From: Candidatus Amarobacter glycogenicus
GTDB taxonomy: Bacteria > Chloroflexota > Dehalococcoidia > Tepidiformales > Tepidiformaceae
NCBI GenBank assembly: GCA_016719395.1
Contig: JADJZF010000002.1
Coordinates: 1-64,000 of the forward strand
DNA length: 64,000 bases
Direction of reading: 5' to 3'
The notes under the pieces are model-generated. The model had not been told where the DNA came from. It made no database searches and worked only from the letters and a program-made list of their open reading frames with translations. Numbering within the stretch: position 1 is the first letter of the stretch; each line of letters starts with the position of its first letter. The position numbers were made by a program, and so were the translations under genes. This document shows positions 1-8,236 of the stretch, in pieces.

Positions 1-404
1 AGGCCCGTTTCGGCCTGCCCGAAGTCCGCTGGGCCATCATGCCTGGGGCGGGCGGCACCCAGCGCCTCCCCCGCGCCATCCCCCAGGCGCTCGCGAACTA
101 CATGATCCTGACCGCGGACCAGATCGACGCGGAGACCGCGTTCCGCGCCGGGCTCGTCTCCCACATCGTCCCTCTGCCGGAGCTGATGGATAAAGCGCAT
201 CAGATCGCGAACACGATCTGCGAACGCGGCCCGCTCGCCGTCCGCACGGCAAAGGAAGCCATCCAGCGCGGCCTCGACATGCCCATGGACCACGGCCTCG
301 CCTACGAGGACGTGCTCCTCGCCCGCCTGATGGCGACGGAAGACGCGAAGGAGGGCCCGCGCGCCTTCGCCGAGAAGCGGAAGCCCGACTTCAAGGGCCG
401 CTGA
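1..404 (+). CDS. Enoyl-CoA hydratase/isomerase family protein, C-terminal part
   Basis: This is the 3' end of a crotonase-family gene whose start lies left of the window; the open frame runs from base 3. The family hydrates 2-enoyl-CoA thioesters in beta-oxidation and related pathways. The visible part starts in the core with FGLPEVRW, then PGAGGTQRLPR, the classic active-site and oxyanion-region signature. It ends with a helical tail typical of trimerising crotonases (REP-like AFAEKRKPDFKGR). The stop overlaps the ATG of the next gene (TGATG). The exact substrate cannot be told from the C-terminus. Confidence 0.85.
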   Translation, partial: ARFGLPEVRWAIMPGAGGTQRLPRAIPQALANYMILTADQIDAETAFRAGLVSHIVPLPELMDKAHQIANTICERGPLAVRTAKEAIQRGLDMPMDHGLAYEDVLLARLMATEDAKEGPRAFAEKRKPDFKGR

Positions 405-1773
405 TGCGACTCGGGAATGCCGGCCTCGGGCTCTGGGTTGGCGGCGCGGTGGCGGCCACGCTGGCCCTCGCCGGCTGCTCCTCCGGCGGCGAGGATCTCT
501 CGCCGCCGAAGATCGCTTCGGTGGTGGCCGAGCGCGACGTGGTCGATGGCAAGGCGAAGCTGACCTCGACGATCATCGTGAAGTTCGACCGCGACTGGGA
601 ACTGGCCGATACGAACCTGCCGTTCCCCTCGCTGTTCGAGATCAAAGCGCCCCAGGCTGACGGCAGCACGAAACGTATCCTCATGCGCACGGCGGAGCGT
701 TCGGAGACGAACAGCCGCCTCGTGACGCTGACTGTGAACGACCTGGTCCCCGAGGGCGCCACGCTCCTCATGCAGAAGAAGGCTTTCGACCGGAAGGCAA
801 GCGGCACTATCTCCCAGGAGATCGCCTCGGACCTGGACGAGGCCAGCGTGGTGCTCGCTTCGCAGGCGCTGGCCGTGGGTAACGACGTGTTCTATGACGC
901 GCCGGTGACCGCACCCGTGACCGACGCCGACCGCGACGCCGCAGTCCAGCGGGGGCTCCTCGAGGCGCACATGCGTGCCCGCCCCGGCGGCGGCAGCGAG
1001 TCCTTGGGGCGGCGCTGGCAGTGTTCGACGGCATACCGGCGGCGGTCGTGCCTTCGCCGAAGCTGCGGGCGGCCATCGCCGGCCTGACAGGGACGTTCGC
1101 GGAGCCGGCCATCACCTCGCTGATGACCTCGGACAACTGCACGAGCCGCCCGGTCGCGAAGGTCGCTTTCGAGGTCCCGGAGGGCAACGAGGCACTCGTC
1201 GCCCGGGTGACGTTCTTGCGAGGGGCGCGGGTGATCTCCGTGAACCCCTTCGCCGAGGGCGAGCGCTTCGAGTACCTGATGCCGATCCTCGCCCACGAAG
1301 CGGTCCACTGCGACACCGAGGACGGCATCGCCGAAGAGATCGCGGCGACCGCGTTCGATGGCTTCCTCTACCTGCAACTCCTCGCCGTCGACCCGGAGCT
1401 GGCGGCGGCGCGGACGCGGGTGGCGCGCGAACTGAACATCGATGCGGTGGCGATGATCAACAGTGGGCAGCGCTACCCGGAGTCCATCGGCATTCTCCCC
1501 AGCCCCGGCGTCGATGCCGTGCTCCCGCTGACGAACAATGCCTCGAAGTCGTTCGCGGAACTGGTGGCGAACGCGTACCGGGGCTTACCCAACGCGCCGA
1601 CCCCCGCGGAAACCGTGGCGACGGCCTACACGAGCCTCCTCGCCGCCGCCATCGGCGTCGAACTGAAGAACCCGTTCGACCTTGCCTACCTGGATGAGCT
1701 GCTCTCGCTCGCCGTGGATGGCGGCGTGTTCGCAAACGCCATCGTCGCGTTCGACCTCGTCCCGGAGGGGTAG
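404..1773 (+). CDS. Secreted lipoprotein of unknown function, frameshifted as assembled
   Basis: The N-terminus has a lipoprotein signal: MRLGN, a hydrophobic run, then the lipobox LALAGCSS with Cys near residue 25. The first frame (404-about 1000) stops making sense after LLEAHMRA. A second frame picks up with VLGAALAVFDGIPAAVVPSP and continues to 1773. Together they give one product of about 456 aa, so one base appears to be missing near 965-1005 in a run of GGC repeats. The second half contains ILAHEAVHCD, a metallopeptidase-like HExxH motif (HEAVH), and many helices. It is possibly a surface metal-dependent hydrolase, but I do not recognise the family. The start codon overlaps the upstream stop. 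Confidence 0.6.
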
Positions 1774-2021
1774 AAAGCAACCTCCGAGGCGCGTCCGGCA
1801 GGGCGCGCTCGTGTCGGCAGCGGCAAGGCGTCTGGCGGCCACACCGACCTCCACACCAACGCCAAAGCCGACCCAACCGGGGGACCGCCCGGTGACCAAG
1901 GACTTCAGCGGGGTCGCGATCTTCTCGAAGTAAACGAGCGCGGCGAGCCGTAAGGCTCCCCCGCCTGCGTTCCCTTTTTCCTGTTCCCTGCTAATATGTC
2001 TTCAATCACCGCGAACGTGGC

Positions 2022-2132
2022 CGCGCTTATCAAGATGGGGTTGAGGGACCGGCCCTTTGAAACCCCGGCAACCTGTCTCATCAGACAAGGTGCCAAATCC
2101 GGACTCCCGGCGCGCCGGGAGAAAGATGAGAG
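2022..2132 (+). promoter_or_regulatory. SAM-I (S-box) riboswitch
   Basis: The conserved core of the SAM-I aptamer reads in order: CTTATCAAGA at 2026-2035, GGTTGAGGGAC, GGCCCTTTGAAACCC, GGCAACCTG, GGTGCCAAATCC and GAAAGATGAG at 2121-2130. Helix P1 closes with 2026-2031 paired to 2125-2130. It lies about 200 bases upstream of the threonine-synthase-like gene on the same strand. S-box RNAs bind S-adenosylmethionine and normally switch off methionine and homocysteine synthesis or uptake genes. This is therefore the strongest functional clue for the operon that follows. Confidence 0.93.
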
Positions 2133-2215
2133 CGACTAACGCTCGAATTCGAACGGCCCCACGCGGACGAGGAGTGTCAGATGGTTTCCTCCCTGGGCCG
2201 TATGGTCATGCGTTA

Positions 2216-2233
2216 GCCCTTCCCCGGAAGGGC
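2216..2233 (+). terminator. Hairpin in riboswitch expression platform
   Basis: GCCCTTCC-CC-GGAAGGGC is a perfect 8-bp hairpin between the SAM aptamer and the ATG at 2332. It is a candidate for the switching (terminator) helix. It is not followed by a T-run, so it may act in a Rho-dependent or other manner. Only the structure is seen; the regulatory role is inferred. Confidence 0.4.
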
Positions 2234-2331
2234 CTCCCCGAACCCGTCATTGCGCCATTCCGCCGCGGCATCGCTCCGCGCGGGCCAGTGCCCGTCCTTC
2301 CCCCTGGGATGGACGCTTTCGGAGACCACGC

Positions 2332-3576
2332 ATGAGTTTCGCCACCAACCTTCGCTGTCGCGAGTGTCATCGCGAATACCCCCTGGAAGCGCGCCACGTG
2401 TGCGACTTCTGTTTCGGCCCGGTCGAAGTGACCTACGACTACGACGGCATCCGCAAGAACGTTTCGCGAGAGACCATCCGGAACGGCCCCGCCAGCCTCT
2501 GGCGCTACAAGGACTTCCTCCCCTGCGATGCCGAGAACGCCATCGATATCGGCGCCGGGTTCACGCCGCTGGTGCGCGCAAAGAACCTGGGCAAGGCCCT
2601 CGGTCTGAACAACCTGTACATCAAGAACGACACGGTGAACCCGACCTGGTCGTTCAAGGACCGGGTCGTCGCCGTCGCTGCCAGCCGGGCGCGCGAGCTG
2701 GGATACGACAAGCTGGCCTGCGCAAGCACCGGCAACCTCGCGAACAGCGTGAGCGCCCACGCGGCCGCGGCCGGCATGGAGGCGGTCGTCTTCATCCCGC
2801 ACGACCTGGAGGCTGGGAAGGTCCTCGGTTCGAGCATTTACAACCCGACACTGGTGAAGGTGCGCGGCAACTACGACGCCGTGAACCGCCTTTGCGCCGA
2901 ACTCGCGGGCTCCTACAACTGGGGCTTCGTGAACGTGAACGTGCGCTCGTACTACGCGGAAGGCTCGAAGACGCTTGGTTTCGAAGTGGCCGAACAACTC
3001 GGCTGGCGCGCCCCGGACCATTGCGTCGTGCCGATCGCAAGCGGCTCGCTCTTCGTGAAGATCCGCAAGGGGTTCGAGGAGCTGTACAAGGCGGGCCTGA
3101 TCGACAAGCCCAGCCCGCGCATGAGCGGCGCCCAGGCGACGGGATGTTCGCCGGTGGCGGTGGCCTGGCAAGAAGGCACGACGAACTTCCGGCCCCAGCG
3201 GCCGAACACCATCGCGAAGTCGCTCGCCATCGGGAACCCGGCGGATGGCTACTACAGCCTCGTCCAGCTCGCGGAGACGGACGGCGCTTGCGGCATGGTC
3301 GACGACCCGGAAATCATCGATGGGATGAAGCTGCTCGCGGAGACCGAGGGGATCTTCGGCGAAACGGCCGGTGGCGTGACGGTGGCGTCGCTGAAGCAAC
3401 TTGCCGCTCAGGGTAGAATCCACCCCGACGAGCTCACGGTCGCGTTCATCACCGGTGCCGGGTTCAAGACGGCGGAAGCGGTCGCCGGACACCTGGAGAC
3501 GCCGCTGGAGATCGACGCGACGATGGAGAGTTTCGAAGCCGCGTATCGCGCCCCGGTGGCGCAGGGAGTCGTCTGA
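2332..3576 (+). CDS. Threonine synthase-like PLP enzyme under SAM riboswitch control
   Basis: A 414-aa fold-type II PLP enzyme. It opens with a zinc-ribbon-like segment (CRECHREYP, then CDFCFG), as in the archaeal-type threonine synthase group. The PLP lysine is in NPTWSFKDRVV (around residue 110). A later STGNLANSVSAHAAAAG is the Ser/Asn-rich phosphate-binding turn. Threonine synthases act on O-phosphohomoserine. A GGAG at 2321 is spaced 7 bases from the ATG. It is followed one base later by a NIL-domain gene and then a MoaD/ThiS-like gene. Together with the SAM riboswitch, this argues that it is a sulfur-incorporating paralog making homocysteine (or a carrier-linked form) rather than plain threonine. 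That is inference; true threonine synthase remains possible. Confidence 0.85.
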   Translation: MSFATNLRCRECHREYPLEARHVCDFCFGPVEVTYDYDGIRKNVSRETIRNGPASLWRYKDFLPCDAENAIDIGAGFTPLVRAKNLGKALGLNNLYIKNDTVNPTWSFKDRVVAVAASRARELGYDKLACASTGNLANSVSAHAAAAGMEAVVFIPHDLEAGKVLGSSIYNPTLVKVRGNYDAVNRLCAELAGSYNWGFVNVNVRSYYAEGSKTLGFEVAEQLGWRAPDHCVVPIASGSLFVKIRKGFEELYKAGLIDKPSPRMSGAQATGCSPVAVAWQEGTTNFRPQRPNTIAKSLAIGNPADGYYSLVQLAETDGACGMVDDPEIIDGMKLLAETEGIFGETAGGVTVASLKQLAAQGRIHPDELTVAFITGAGFKTAEAVAGHLETPLEIDATMESFEAAYRAPVAQGVV

Positions 3577-3577
3577 A

Positions 3578-3819
3578 ATGTCGCTCAAGCGCGTGAAGTT
3601 CACGTTCCCGGAGAACCTGATCAAGGAGCCCTTGATTTACAACCTGGGGCACGAGTTCCGGGTGATCACCAACGTCCGCATGGCCGATGTCGATGAGACC
3701 ACGGGCTGGGTGTTGCTCGAACTCGAAGGCGACCCGGCCGAGATCGACCGCAGCATCGCGTGGGCCCTGGGCAGGGCGTGCGCGTCGACCCCGTGGGCGG
3801 AGACGTCATCGAGGGCTGA
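3578..3819 (+). CDS. NIL domain protein, frameshifted as assembled
   Basis: A small stand-alone NIL-domain protein (about 80 aa) starting MSLKRVKFTFPENLIKEP. NIL domains occur at the C-terminus of the methionine importer ATPase MetN and in proteins of homocysteine synthesis in archaea. As written, the frame runs past the natural end. Adding one G in the G-run at 3774-3776 restores the normal ending GVRVDPVGGDVIEG and a TGA at 3817-3819. The start lies one base after the stop of the PLP-enzyme gene, so the two are translationally coupled. Its role here is probably to assist methionine-branch sulfur transfer or ligand sensing. Confidence 0.75.
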
Positions 3820-3857
3820 GCCTCGCATTCGCCGAACAACTGAACTGGAGAATTCCC

Positions 3858-4133
3858 GTGCCTGTCACTGTCCTAATCCCGCAGCCGCTCCGATCGCTCA
3901 CTGGCAACCTCTCGAAGGTCGCAGGCGAAGGGGCGAACATCGCATCGCTCGTCGCCAACCTGGAAGGTTCGTACCCCGGGATGCGCGAGCGGGTGCTCGA
4001 CGAGAGCGGCCAGCTGCGCCGCTTCGTGAACATCTACGTGAACGGCGACGATGTCCGCTTCAGCGAAGGCCTCGGCACACCCCTGAAGGATGGCGACGAG
4101 GTGAGCATCGTGCCGGCGGTGGCCGGAGGCTAG
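3858..4133 (+). CDS. MoaD/ThiS-family sulfur carrier protein
   Basis: A 91-aa beta-grasp protein that starts at GTG (MPVTVLIPQPLRSLTGN), with GGAG at 3847 placed 7 bases upstream. It has the MoaD/ThiS/CysO hallmarks. FVNIYVNGDDVR precedes LKDGDEVSIVPAVAGG, and the protein ends in the di-glycine that is adenylated and converted to a thiocarboxylate by an E1-like enzyme. No molybdopterin or thiamine genes are near. CysO (with CysM and the Mec+ peptidase) and HcyS are known relatives that feed cysteine or homocysteine synthesis. The riboswitch and the PLP partner place this protein in the methionine branch. It is the last gene of the operon. Confidence 0.85.
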   Translation: MPVTVLIPQPLRSLTGNLSKVAGEGANIASLVANLEGSYPGMRERVLDESGQLRRFVNIYVNGDDVRFSEGLGTPLKDGDEVSIVPAVAGG

Positions 4134-4142
4134 GCGAGCCGA

Positions 4143-4160
4143 CCCGGTGCAACACCCGGG
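4143..4160 (+). terminator. Candidate terminator hairpin after sulfur-carrier operon
   Basis: CCCGGTG-CAA-CACCCGGG, with one bulged C, lies 10 bases after the stop of the MoaD/ThiS-like gene. There is no T-run, so the call rests on position and stem strength only. Confidence 0.3.
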
Positions 4161-4267
4161 CACGGCCAAAGGCGAGGCGCCCAGCACCTGCCTGCACGGG
4201 GCCGGAACCACTGAAGCACAGGAACGACGCCAACGGGTGCCGGCAAGTGCCTTCCCTTGAAGAAGTG

Positions 4268-4552
4268 TCAGTGATGCCTGGGACCCCGGGATGGCGAGCG
4301 CGAAAGACGGACGCAACAGGAGGGCTGGTTCAGGGATCGCACCCCAGACGATGGCCTGGCACGTCGGGCGGTTCGTCGAGGCGCGCAGGATGCCTCCCGA
4401 CGATGGCCCAGCAAGGGTGCCAGCAGGAGGGACAGGAGAACTGGTCCCAGAGGAAAGCTCCGCGGCTCAATCGAGTCCCCGGCAAGCCAAATGCCCCCGA
4501 AAACGCCTGCGAGCGCGATGCAGCCGATAGCCACCATGAGGACATAGTCCAT
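4268..4552 (-). CDS. Possible small membrane protein
   Basis: The region 4161-4636 has no clear conserved gene. The only ORF with protein-like character is this one. Its N-terminus MDYVLMVAIGCIALAGVFGG and the later LLSLLLAPLLG read as two hydrophobic helices, but the C-terminal half is Arg/Ser/Pro-rich and looks out of frame. It lies upstream of nothing obvious on its strand and has no strong ribosome-binding site. It may be the start of a frame-broken membrane protein or chance. Confidence 0.3.
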   Translation of the reverse strand: MDYVLMVAIGCIALAGVFGGIWLAGDSIEPRSFPLGPVLLSLLLAPLLGHRREASCAPRRTARRARPSSGVRSLNQPSCCVRLSRSPSRGPRHH

Positions 4553-4636
4553 CGTAGAGCGGAGCCTAGTGGTGGGCTTGCAGCACCGTCAGGCTCGAAG
4601 GGTTCTTTCGGGATGACCCATCGGGCACAAGTAGAA

Positions 4637-4660
4637 AAGCCCCCGGTCTCCCGGGGGCTT
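4637..4660 (-). terminator. Rho-independent terminator of tatA
   Basis: AAGCCCCCGG and CCGGGGGCTT form a 10-bp stem around a 4-base loop. Read on the minus strand it is followed by TTTTC. It lies 24 bases beyond the tatA stop codon. Confidence 0.8.
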
Positions 4661-4683
4661 CATGGCCTGGCATCGAGTGGAAC

Positions 4684-4956
4684 CTAGAAGAGGTTGGTCT
4701 TCTGGTCTCCCGGCTGCTGAGGCGGCTGGGCCGCGGGCGGGGCCGGCGGGGTGTACTGCGTCTGCGCCGGGGGTGGCGCGCTCGCCTGCTGGACGTTCTT
4801 GCTCGCATCGGCGTCGTCGTCTTTGACGGCGCGGCGGAATTCCTTGATCGAAGAGCCGAGGTCTTTGCCCAGGCTGCTGAACTTCCCGACTCCGAAAATC
4901 AGGATGATTACGACGGCGATGATCGCCAGTTCCGGGCCACCCAACGGTCCCAACAT
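4684..4956 (-). CDS. tatA: Sec-independent protein translocase subunit TatA
   Basis: A 90-aa TatA/E protein. A short periplasmic start (MLGPLGGPE) leads into a single membrane helix LAIIAVVIILIFGVGKFSSL, followed by the amphipathic helix with the GKDLGSSIKEFRRAV signature. It ends in a Pro/Gln/Ala-rich tail of about 35 residues. I start at the inner ATG because the helix must be near the N-terminus and GGGAG lies 8 bases upstream; the longer frame adds an unlikely basic leader. TatA forms the pore for folded Tat substrates. Two likely Tat substrates are in this window (36064 and 39974). No tatC is adjacent. Confidence 0.9.
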   Translation of the reverse strand: MLGPLGGPELAIIAVVIILIFGVGKFSSLGKDLGSSIKEFRRAVKDDDADASKNVQQASAPPPAQTQYTPPAPPAAQPPQQPGDQKTNLF

Positions 4957-5118
4957 ACGATGTACTCCCGGTCCCTCTCGGAAGGACCTGTGTTTCATGG
5001 TACAGGATAGGACGCCGCCGCGAACGCGCCACGTAACCCAGGTCAAGTTCGGGTTACGAACCCTTGCCGGCGCCGGCGCAGCCCCGCTGGCAACGCCGCC
5101 TGAGCACTGGCCGGAGTC

Positions 5119-5430
5119 TTAGCCCACCCGCTCCACGAAGACATCCATGACGCCCCCGCAGATCTTGTCTTCGCCGTCGAGCGGTTCGGTGAGGTCGACA
5201 GTGACGATGCGGGGCTTGCCATCGGCGATGACGTCCATCGCCTCCTGCCAGACTTCGGCTTCTCCGCAGCCGCCGCCGATGGTGCCGAAGAAGGTGCCGT
5301 CCTGGCGGACAACCATCTTCGCGCCCGTCTTGCGTGGGGTGCTGCCGCGGGTGCGGGCGACTGTGGCCAGCACGACGGGTTCGCCGCGTTCAACCGCGGA
5401 GAGGATTTCCCGGTAGATCTCATCCTGCAT
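5119..5430 (-). CDS. XdhC/CoxI-family protein, N-terminal-domain only
   Basis: About 103 aa, matching the N-terminal XdhC_CoxI domain. It has MQDEIYREILSAVERGEPVV, the VLATVARTRGSTPRKTGAKM block and GTIGGGCGEAEVW, a conserved GGGC turn. It ends at GVMDVFVERVG. Full XdhC proteins add a Rossmann domain that is missing here; such short versions are common beside molybdenum hydroxylases. XdhC inserts the sulfurated molybdenum cofactor into xanthine dehydrogenase-type enzymes. No hydroxylase is in the window, so this copy is orphaned locally. The start chosen is the inner ATG that begins the conserved domain. Confidence 0.75.
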   Translation of the reverse strand: MQDEIYREILSAVERGEPVVLATVARTRGSTPRKTGAKMVVRQDGTFFGTIGGGCGEAEVWQEAMDVIADGKPRIVTVDLTEPLDGEDKICGGVMDVFVERVG

Positions 5431-5719
5431 GTGGATCGATCGTTGCGGGTTCTCGCCGGTTTGGCAACCGCAACTCGGCTCCCGCCGGTGGTTCACAGGA
5501 CGTCAGGGTTTTCCCTGATCGGTGCGGGTGACGCGAAATCGGCAGATTTCGGCGGAACTTGATAGCGGAAGCGGTATTTGTATGAATGCAATATGACGAA
5601 TTCCCGTTCGTGAGGCTTTCACGCGATGTCTCCCCGGCCGAACTCCCGAGTGGAGACCCCGTGACGGGGCTCACACCCACCAAGGGGCGGGGAGGACCCG
5701 CCAAACAGGAGAGAATCTC
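5431..5719. other. Intergenic region before the SipW island
   Basis: This 289-base stretch has no gene. It contains a locally AT-richer part (about 5560-5600) and a perfect GACCCCGTGACGGGGCTC-type hairpin near 5655-5672, but no promoter or riboswitch that I can assign. It presumably drives the secreted-protein genes starting at 5720; an AGGAGAG site lies just before that ATG. Confidence 0.3.
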
Positions 5720-6154
5720 ATGATCAAGAGCATGAAGAGCCCCCGCCGCCTTGCGGCCGTGGCCGTCTTCGCCATCGTCGCGATGTCTGCCTTCGGCTTC
5801 GCGGCAACCAACTCAGTACCCGACAGCCACGCGGGCGACGGCACCGGCGAGGTCAGCGGGTCACCATCTCCGGACATCGACTGGTGCTCAGGACTGCCAA
5901 CCCTGCCTGTCACGGCCGTCGACTCCAGTTCACCTCACACCAGGCCAGCTTCCGCGCTCGCTGGTGGCCGAGCGGCTGTTGCCGCCCACTACACGCTTGC
6001 GGCCGTTGGCAGGACTCGCGTCCTGCACGATCGCCGCGACGGGTCGAAGACGGCTTCGAGCTCAGGTCACCGACTGGGACCGTTCCTCAATTCGGCAGGT
6101 CAGCCGGCGGCGCTTGCGCCGCCGGCTGACACCACACCAGAGGTCACGCTGTGA
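5720..6154 (+). pseudogene. Broken copy of SipW-island secreted protein
   Basis: The first 45 residues are a good secreted protein. A hydrophobic stretch (AAVAVFAIVAMSAFGF) is followed by AATNSVPDSHAGDGTGEVSG, parallel to YGFAAANTVPASVAGDG in the next gene. Beyond GEVSG the frame loses similarity. Pieces that resemble the paralog (an SCTIAAT segment near 6020) lie in other frames, so several indels are needed to rebuild it. The literal frame ends overlapping the next ATG. Either it is a decayed duplicate of the next gene or the sequence is error-rich here. Confidence 0.5.
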
Positions 6155-6549
6155 ACCAGACCATCACCATCACGCCCAGGCGACTCATCCTCCTCGGCAT
6201 CTTCGGTCTCATGTCCGTGCTCACGTACGGCTTCGCGGCTGCGAACACTGTGCCAGCTTCGGTTGCCGGTGACGGCCAGGCCGCTATCTCGGGTTACACG
6301 GTGTCCAACGTGCACTACGGGCTGGACACGACTACCCCTTCGAACATCTCGACCCTCACCTTCACGGTGGCTCCCGGCATCCCGGCCGGCGGCGCCGTGC
6401 GAGTGTCCGTAGCGACTCCGGTCAGCTACTGGCCCGCGGGCGCCTGCGCGTTCGTCCCGGGCGTCGGCTCTAGCGCCGTGACGTGCACGCCACCGGCGGG
6501 CACCACAGTCCTCTCGCTCGGCAACCTGCGAGTCGTTTCAGCTCAGTAA
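6151..6549 (+). CDS. Small secreted protein, SipW-island paralog
   Basis: A 132-aa exported protein. An N-terminal basic stretch and membrane helix (LILLGIFGLMSVLTYGF) are followed at once by AAANTVPASVAGDG. A beta-rich domain follows, containing SGYTVSNVHYGLD, LTFTVAP and two Cys (GACAFV, VTCTPPAG), and the protein ends in LRVVSAQ. The same post-helix motif occurs in the genes on both sides (5720 and 8233). The hydrophobic segment close to the cleavage region and the signal peptidase gene 70 bases downstream suggest it is a dedicated substrate and possibly a surface-fibre subunit. The family is not recognised by name. Confidence 0.7.
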   Translation: MNQTITITPRRLILLGIFGLMSVLTYGFAAANTVPASVAGDGQAAISGYTVSNVHYGLDTTTPSNISTLTFTVAPGIPAGGAVRVSVATPVSYWPAGACAFVPGVGSSAVTCTPPAGTTVLSLGNLRVVSAQ

Positions 6550-6619
6550 TCAACGAACGCGGATTCGTGCCACACGGCGAGGTCAGGCGCCGGCGCGAGT
6601 CCACCAGTGGGGGATATCA

Positions 6620-8236
6620 ATGAAACCCAGGCGCAGGCTCACCGCCTCGCTCTCGTCGGCCCTCGTTTTCGTGGCAGTGCTCACGGCGTGGGTGCTGTTC
6701 GCCCCGCCCCAACTCGGCGGGCAAACGTCGTACGTGATCATCAACGGCAACAGCATGGAGCCGGGGATGCACCGCGGCGACCTCGCCATTGTGCGAGAGG
6801 CCGACCGCTACGAGACCGGCGATGTCGTCACCTACCAGCATCCGCAGATCGGGCCGGTCATCCATCGCATCATCGGACGCGATGGGGCCCGCTATGTGTT
6901 CCAGGGTGACCACAACGACTTCATTGACCCCTACCATCCGACCCAGGACGAACTCATCGGCGAGCTCTGGGTCCACGTACCCGGGTTTGGAAGCTGGCTG
7001 GCCCGCTTCCGCCACCCTGTCTACATGTTCGGGTTGCTCTTCGTGGCCTTCATCGGCCTGGGCGGTGCAGCGGCGAAGAAGCAGGCGGGAAAGACAGGCC
7101 GCGCGGGGCGGCTCGCGAATCATGCTCCGACAGGGGCAGAGAACACGGGGGGACAACCCATGAACCAGATGCTGCGCAACTGGCAAGACACCGTCTCGGT
7201 CCTTGCGGCGGCGGGGGTAGCGCTCATCGGCCTCGGTTGGGTCGCATTCAACCGGCCAACCCACCACGACGTGCCGGCGAACATCCCGTACTCGCAGTCC
7301 GGGACGTTCGCCTATAGCGCCGTCCCCGCGGATGGGCGCGTGTACGACACCGGCCTGGCAACTTCGGGCGAGCCGGTTTACCGGCGTTTGAGCGACCAGG
7401 TGGCATTCCGGTTCGAGTACCTGCTCGGCTCGCAGAAGACGCTCTCGGCGGCAGGCAGCTACCGCATGGTTGCTGAGCTCGGCGACCAGAACGGCTGGCG
7501 GCGGACGATGGAGTTGACCCCCGAGACCGCGTTCGAAGGCAAGAAGTTCACGGCCGAAGGCACGCTCGACCTGGCCGAGGCGCAAACGCTGATTTCCATC
7601 CTGGAAGAACAGTCGGGTGTGAAGAACGAGAAGTATTCCGTCACGATCCGGCCGGAGGTCACCGTCGGCGGTGCGGTCGGCGGGACACCGTTCGACGACA
7701 CGTTCAAGCCCGAGCTGGCGATGGACCTGGACAAGCTGCAGCTGAAGATGGACCCACGTTCGGACGAGAAGGACCCGTTGAACCCGCGCCTCGATGGCAT
7801 GGTGAACACGCTCGAAACGACGAGCACGACGATCAAGCTGCTGGTGATCTCGTTGCCGGTTTCGGCGGCGAGGGCCATCTCGGTGGCCGGCCTCGGACTG
7901 CTGCTCGCTGCGGCGGGGCTGCTCACGGTGGCCGCGGTCAACCAGGGCCGTTCGCCGTCCGAAGGCGGTTTCGCACCAGGCCGGAAGCTCCGGACACCGC
8001 TGGTGAACGTGCGCGGCAGCGTACCCACGCCCGGCTCGACGCGCGTCATCGATGTCGCGAGCCTCGATGACCTCGGCAGGATCGCGGCCCGGCTCGGGGC
8101 GGTTGTCCTCCAGGAAGCACGGCCGGGCTACCACGCGTTCTTCGTCAACGACCTCGAGGTGACTTACCGCTTCGAGGCGGAGGGGACCGCCGACGAACAT
8201 TCGACTGAACCGAAGATCACGAGGCGGGTGGCATGA
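6620..8236 (+). CDS. SipW-type signal peptidase I fused to a DUF5305-like domain
   Basis: A 538-aa membrane protein in two parts. Residues 1-165 are an archaeal/SipW-type signal peptidase. After a TM helix, NGNSMEPGMHRGD carries the catalytic Ser, and VIHRIIGRDG supplies the His that replaces the usual Lys. GDHNDFIDPY follows, with a second TM near 135-155. Residues about 185-538 have a TM (VSVLAAAGVALIGLGWVAF), a large extracellular beta domain, a TM near 415-440 and a cytoplasmic tail, as in DUF5305 proteins, which often sit next to SipW genes. Here both are one polypeptide. It probably processes the neighbouring small secreted proteins. The stop overlaps the next ATG (ATGA), so the two are co-translated. 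Confidence 0.85.
   Translation: MKPRRRLTASLSSALVFVAVLTAWVLFAPPQLGGQTSYVIINGNSMEPGMHRGDLAIVREADRYETGDVVTYQHPQIGPVIHRIIGRDGARYVFQGDHNDFIDPYHPTQDELIGELWVHVPGFGSWLARFRHPVYMFGLLFVAFIGLGGAAAKKQAGKTGRAGRLANHAPTGAENTGGQPMNQMLRNWQDTVSVLAAAGVALIGLGWVAFNRPTHHDVPANIPYSQSGTFAYSAVPADGRVYDTGLATSGEPVYRRLSDQVAFRFEYLLGSQKTLSAAGSYRMVAELGDQNGWRRTMELTPETAFEGKKFTAEGTLDLAEAQTLISILEEQSGVKNEKYSVTIRPEVTVGGAVGGTPFDDTFKPELAMDLDKLQLKMDPRSDEKDPLNPRLDGMVNTLETTSTTIKLLVISLPVSAARAISVAGLGLLLAAAGLLTVAAVNQGRSPSEGGFAPGRKLRTPLVNVRGSVPTPGSTRVIDVASLDDLGRIAARLGAVVLQEARPGYHAFFVNDLEVTYRFEAEGTADEHSTEPKITRRVA

Noticed and set aside
2332..3576. Plain housekeeping threonine synthase
   Set aside because: Not excluded, but a SAM riboswitch and a linked sulfur carrier do not fit threonine synthesis, so it is kept only as the alternative.
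4161..4636. Structured RNA (SRP, tmRNA, RNase P or cobalamin riboswitch)
   Set aside because: None of the conserved cores of these RNAs could be found in the stretch; only short hairpins are present.
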